This document shows, piece by piece, positions 6,609 through 8,376 of a stretch of 8,376 nt of DNA. Within the stretch, counting starts at the first letter, position 1. Each line of letters starts with the position of its first letter. Under the pieces are notes generated by a model. It was not told where the DNA came from. It ran no database searches and worked only from the letters and a program-made list of their open reading frames with translations. This DNA comes from JBFMFE01 sp040752295 (lineage in GTDB: Bacteria; UBP15; UBA6099; JBFMBQ01), in contig JBFMFE010000260.1 in NCBI GenBank assembly GCA_040752295.1, positions 1 through 8,376 on the forward strand, written 5' to 3'. The position numbers and the translations under genes are program-made.

Positions 6609-6643
6609 TCCCGTTCGTGGTTTCGGCGCCCTGTGTCTTTGAT

Positions 6644-6673
6644 ATTATATCATCGCAGCCGTTTTCAAGCCAA
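6644..6673 (-). promoter_or_regulatory. Sigma70-type extended -10 promoter for the TPR-FapA-pgeF operon
   Basis: Reading the minus strand, a perfect TATAAT (6649-6644) is directly preceded by TGA (6652-6650), giving a TGnTATAAT extended -10. A TTGGCT at 6673-6668 matches TTGACA at four of six positions with an 18-bp spacer. The start site would fall near 6636-6638, leaving a leader of about 30 nt before the GTG at 6608. It is the AT-richest spot in a GC-rich window and sits in the only long intergenic gap, which supports a real function. The nearby TTGAAA (6668-6663) is a poorer -35 candidate because its spacer is only 13 bp. Confidence 0.68.
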
Positions 6674-6693
6674 TTTGCGGGGAGCGGCGTTCC

Positions 6694-6708
6694 GGCGTCC
6701 GGGACGCC
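6694..6708 (-). terminator. GC-rich hairpin after the HyuA-like gene, possible terminator
   Basis: A perfect inverted repeat, GGCGTCC / GGACGCC with a one-base centre (about a 6-bp stem and 3-nt loop), starts 19 nt after the stop codon of the HyuA-like gene. No T-run follows on the minus strand, so it is not a classic intrinsic terminator. It could slow the polymerase, protect the 3' end, or be chance in GC-rich DNA. Confidence 0.3.
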
Positions 6709-6727
6709 CCGTAAGTTTGCCCGCGGG

Positions 6728-8376
6728 TCAGGTTTTGACGACGAGACAGAACGAACCGAACGAGGGGTTCTCCCTGATCTCCATCTCTATGAATGGAACG
6801 ATCCTGTCGGGAGTTCCGAGCCTGGAGAGGTCAATTGTCCTGCCCCCGTACACGAGGTGCATCGGCTTCACGGTCACGCCCCCGTCGCCGTAATGGAGTC
6901 CCGCCTGCGCGGCGCGCCCGACGCTTCCCGCGTCGTTCCTTCCGAACACGAACACCTCGCCGCCCCGCACGTTCAGTCTCACAAGCCCGAACGAGTCCAC
7001 GACGATTGCGTACTGTTCCGGGCGCTTTCCGCCGGGCGCCGTTCCATTTGCAGCGGGCGCCGCGCGGAACACGAAGGTGCCCCCGTCCTCGAACTCGAGC
7101 GTGGGCGCCCGGCAGCCGGGGGGAAGCTGCGCCGCGGCTGCGGCGGACGCCTCCTCGCGGGTTATCTTCTCTGTTCTCCTTCCCGAAACGAGCGCCGAGG
7201 AACCTTCCGCCTCGGCGCGGATCGTGTTTCTTTTCGCGTCAATCTCGATCTGCACCTCGATGCCGTCCGGGTCGCAGCCTTGTTCCAGAAGGGCTTTCAC
7301 CGCTTCGGAACGCACCCGGCGGACGTCGCTTTCGGTGGGATTGACGACGCTTCTTTCCACGGTGGTCTTCGTCAGCGCCATTGCCACGCCGATCGCCGAT
7401 ACCAGTTCGGGGCTCTTCGCCTGCCGGTAGTGGAGCGCGAGACCGCGCGAGAGCGCGGGCGCAAGGACCGACGCCCCGCCGCCGCCGCCGACGATAAGGT
7501 TTACATCTTCCGCGCGCGCGTATTCAGCGATCAGTTCCTCGACCCGCGCGCGGAGTTTTTCGACTGAGAGCCTGATCATCTCTTCCGCGGCTTTCTCCGG
7601 GGGCATGCCCAGCGCGGCGCCGAGCGCCTCGAACGCGGCGCGCGCGGAAACAGTGTTTCCAGCGGCATAGTCTCCAGCGGGCAGAAACCCGAGGAAGTTA
7701 GCGGCGCAGGTGTTCGTTATCGCGGCTCTCCCGCCCGAGGCGAGGCGGAGTACGGCGTAATCGCAGGGGTCACCCGGCAGTGGCGCCGCCGTTTCGATCA
7801 CGGCGCCCCTGAGGTTTTCGGGGTCGAGATAGCACGAATAGGGGAGACCGGCGATGTGGGCGCTGCGGGGTCCCACGTCCGCGATTTTCCCGCTCCGTAT
7901 CCTCGGCATGGAGCCTCCCGCCACGCCCGCGGTGCGCACGTCGAGGGTCTTGAGGTGAAGGGCGTGCGTGCCGACGACGGCGTTTTTCCGGGTGGGTCTG
8001 CCGTTCAGCACCACGCTGACGTCGGTGCTCGTTCCGCCCACTTCCACGAAGACGCCCGAGGCGAGGCGTTCGTGCAGGATCGCCGCGGACACTCCGGCGG
8101 CGGGACCGGAGAGGATCGTCTCGATCGGCTTCACCCGCACGCGATCGGCGTTCATCACGCCGCCGTCGCTGCGCATGATCATCAGGGGACGGTCCACGCC
8201 GAGCCGGTTCATGCTCTCGCGCGTTTTCAGCGCGGCGTCGAGCATTTTCGGCAGGATTGCCGCGTTCACTATCGCCGTTCTCGTCCGCGCGCGGAGTCCG
8301 TACAGCCCCGAAATCTGGTGCGTTGCCGTCGCGAGAACGCCCGCCCGCACCGCGGCGTCGAGCGCTTCCATTTCTC
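6728..8376 (-). CDS. Hydantoinase/oxoprolinase-family protein (HyuA-like), N-terminus outside window
   Basis: The frame stays open to the window edge, so the first ATG seen (8371) is almost certainly internal and about 100-150 N-terminal residues are missing. Numbering from that Met, the Hydantoinase_A core (ASKHA fold) is clear: THQISGLYG (17-25), the N-A-x-L segment (36-40), MRSDGG (66-71), SGPAAGV (88-94), VGGTSTDVS (111-119), LDVRTAGVAGGS (143-154) and GGGGGAS (295-301). Family members hydrolyse cyclic amides such as hydantoins or 5-oxoproline with ATP, often with a HyuB partner. The substrate here cannot be told. About 340-547 is an additional C-terminal region containing YAIVVDSFGLVRLNV (454-468, 15 residues), possibly typical of a stand-alone subgroup; that is inference from memory. 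No HyuB-like gene follows; instead there is a 119-bp gap with its own promoter. Any partner gene must lie upstream, outside the window. It is probably transcribed separately from the TPR-FapA operon. Confidence 0.88.
   Translation of the reverse strand, partial: EMEALDAAVRAGVLATATHQISGLYGLRARTRTAIVNAAILPKMLDAALKTRESMNRLGVDRPLMIMRSDGGVMNADRVRVKPIETILSGPAAGVSAAILHERLASGVFVEVGGTSTDVSVVLNGRPTRKNAVVGTHALHLKTLDVRTAGVAGGSMPRIRSGKIADVGPRSAHIAGLPYSCYLDPENLRGAVIETAAPLPGDPCDYAVLRLASGGRAAITNTCAANFLGFLPAGDYAAGNTVSARAAFEALGAALGMPPEKAAEEMIRLSVEKLRARVEELIAEYARAEDVNLIVGGGGGASVLAPALSRGLALHYRQAKSPELVSAIGVAMALTKTTVERSVVNPTESDVRRVRSEAVKALLEQGCDPDGIEVQIEIDAKRNTIRAEAEGSSALVSGRRTEKITREEASAAAAAQLPPGCRAPTLEFEDGGTFVFRAAPAANGTAPGGKRPEQYAIVVDSFGLVRLNVRGGEVFVFGRNDAGSVGRAAQAGLHYGDGGVTVKPMHLVYGGRTIDLSRLGTPDRIVPFIEMEIRENPSFGSFCLVVKT

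Noticed and set aside
6663..6668. TTGAAA as the -35 element for the operon promoter
   Set aside because: The spacer to TATAAT is only 13 bp. TTGGCT at 6668-6673 with an 18-bp spacer plus the extended -10 explains the site better.
6617..7567. Plus-strand open frame crossing the intergenic promoter and the HyuA-like gene
   Set aside because: It is antisense to clear hydantoinase motifs and runs through the promoter region; it has no recognisable fold.
8369..8371. ATG at the right edge as the real start of the HyuA-like gene
   Set aside because: The frame is open beyond it, no ribosome binding site can be seen, and the conserved N-terminal Hydant_A_N region of the family is absent, so the gene must continue outside the window.

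Overview
The window reads as ordinary bacterial chromosome: GC-rich, densely packed, with every supportable gene on the minus strand. A lipoprotein signal peptide and a DUF1844-family protein suggest a diderm (Gram-negative-type) bacterium. DUF1844 together with FapA/DUF342 and many TPR proteins recalls Desulfobacterota, Acidobacteriota or an uncultured candidate phylum. No rRNA or other phylogenetic marker is present, so the lineage is a weak inference. I see no tRNA, rRNA, CRISPR array, IS element or phage gene.

In the direction of transcription (high to low coordinates): (1) 8376-6728 is the C-terminal part of a hydantoinase/oxoprolinase-family (HyuA-like) protein whose N-terminus lies beyond the window edge. 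(2) 6727-6609 is the only sizeable intergenic gap. It holds a GC-rich hairpin and a convincing extended -10 sigma70-type promoter facing the next gene. (3) 6608-1 is a tight run of seven genes that looks like one operon, with gaps of 8-42 bp and one 4-bp ATGA overlap. The order is a soluble TPR protein, a TPR lipoprotein, a FapA-family (DUF342) beta-helix protein, a DUF1844 protein, a large coiled-coil/TPR protein, the peptidoglycan editing factor PgeF, and a multi-zinc-ribbon protein cut by the window start.

How the genes work together is only partly inferable. PgeF is the one enzyme with a well-known role, removing mis-incorporated residues from cell-wall precursors. The three TPR proteins, the FapA-like beta-helix protein and the zinc-ribbon protein all look like scaffold or adaptor proteins, so the operon could encode an envelope- or pole-associated assembly. 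This is inference from composition and spacing. No flagellar genes are visible to justify the usual name of FapA.

The most interesting points are: the DUF1844 protein appears to carry two diverged tandem copies of the domain, a layout I do not recall for the family; the FapA-DUF1844-TPR gene set is linked outside a flagellar locus; the zinc-ribbon protein is an array of at least five modules with identical C-x2-C-x10-C-x2-C spacing; and one TPR gene probably starts at a TTG rather than the upstream GTG.
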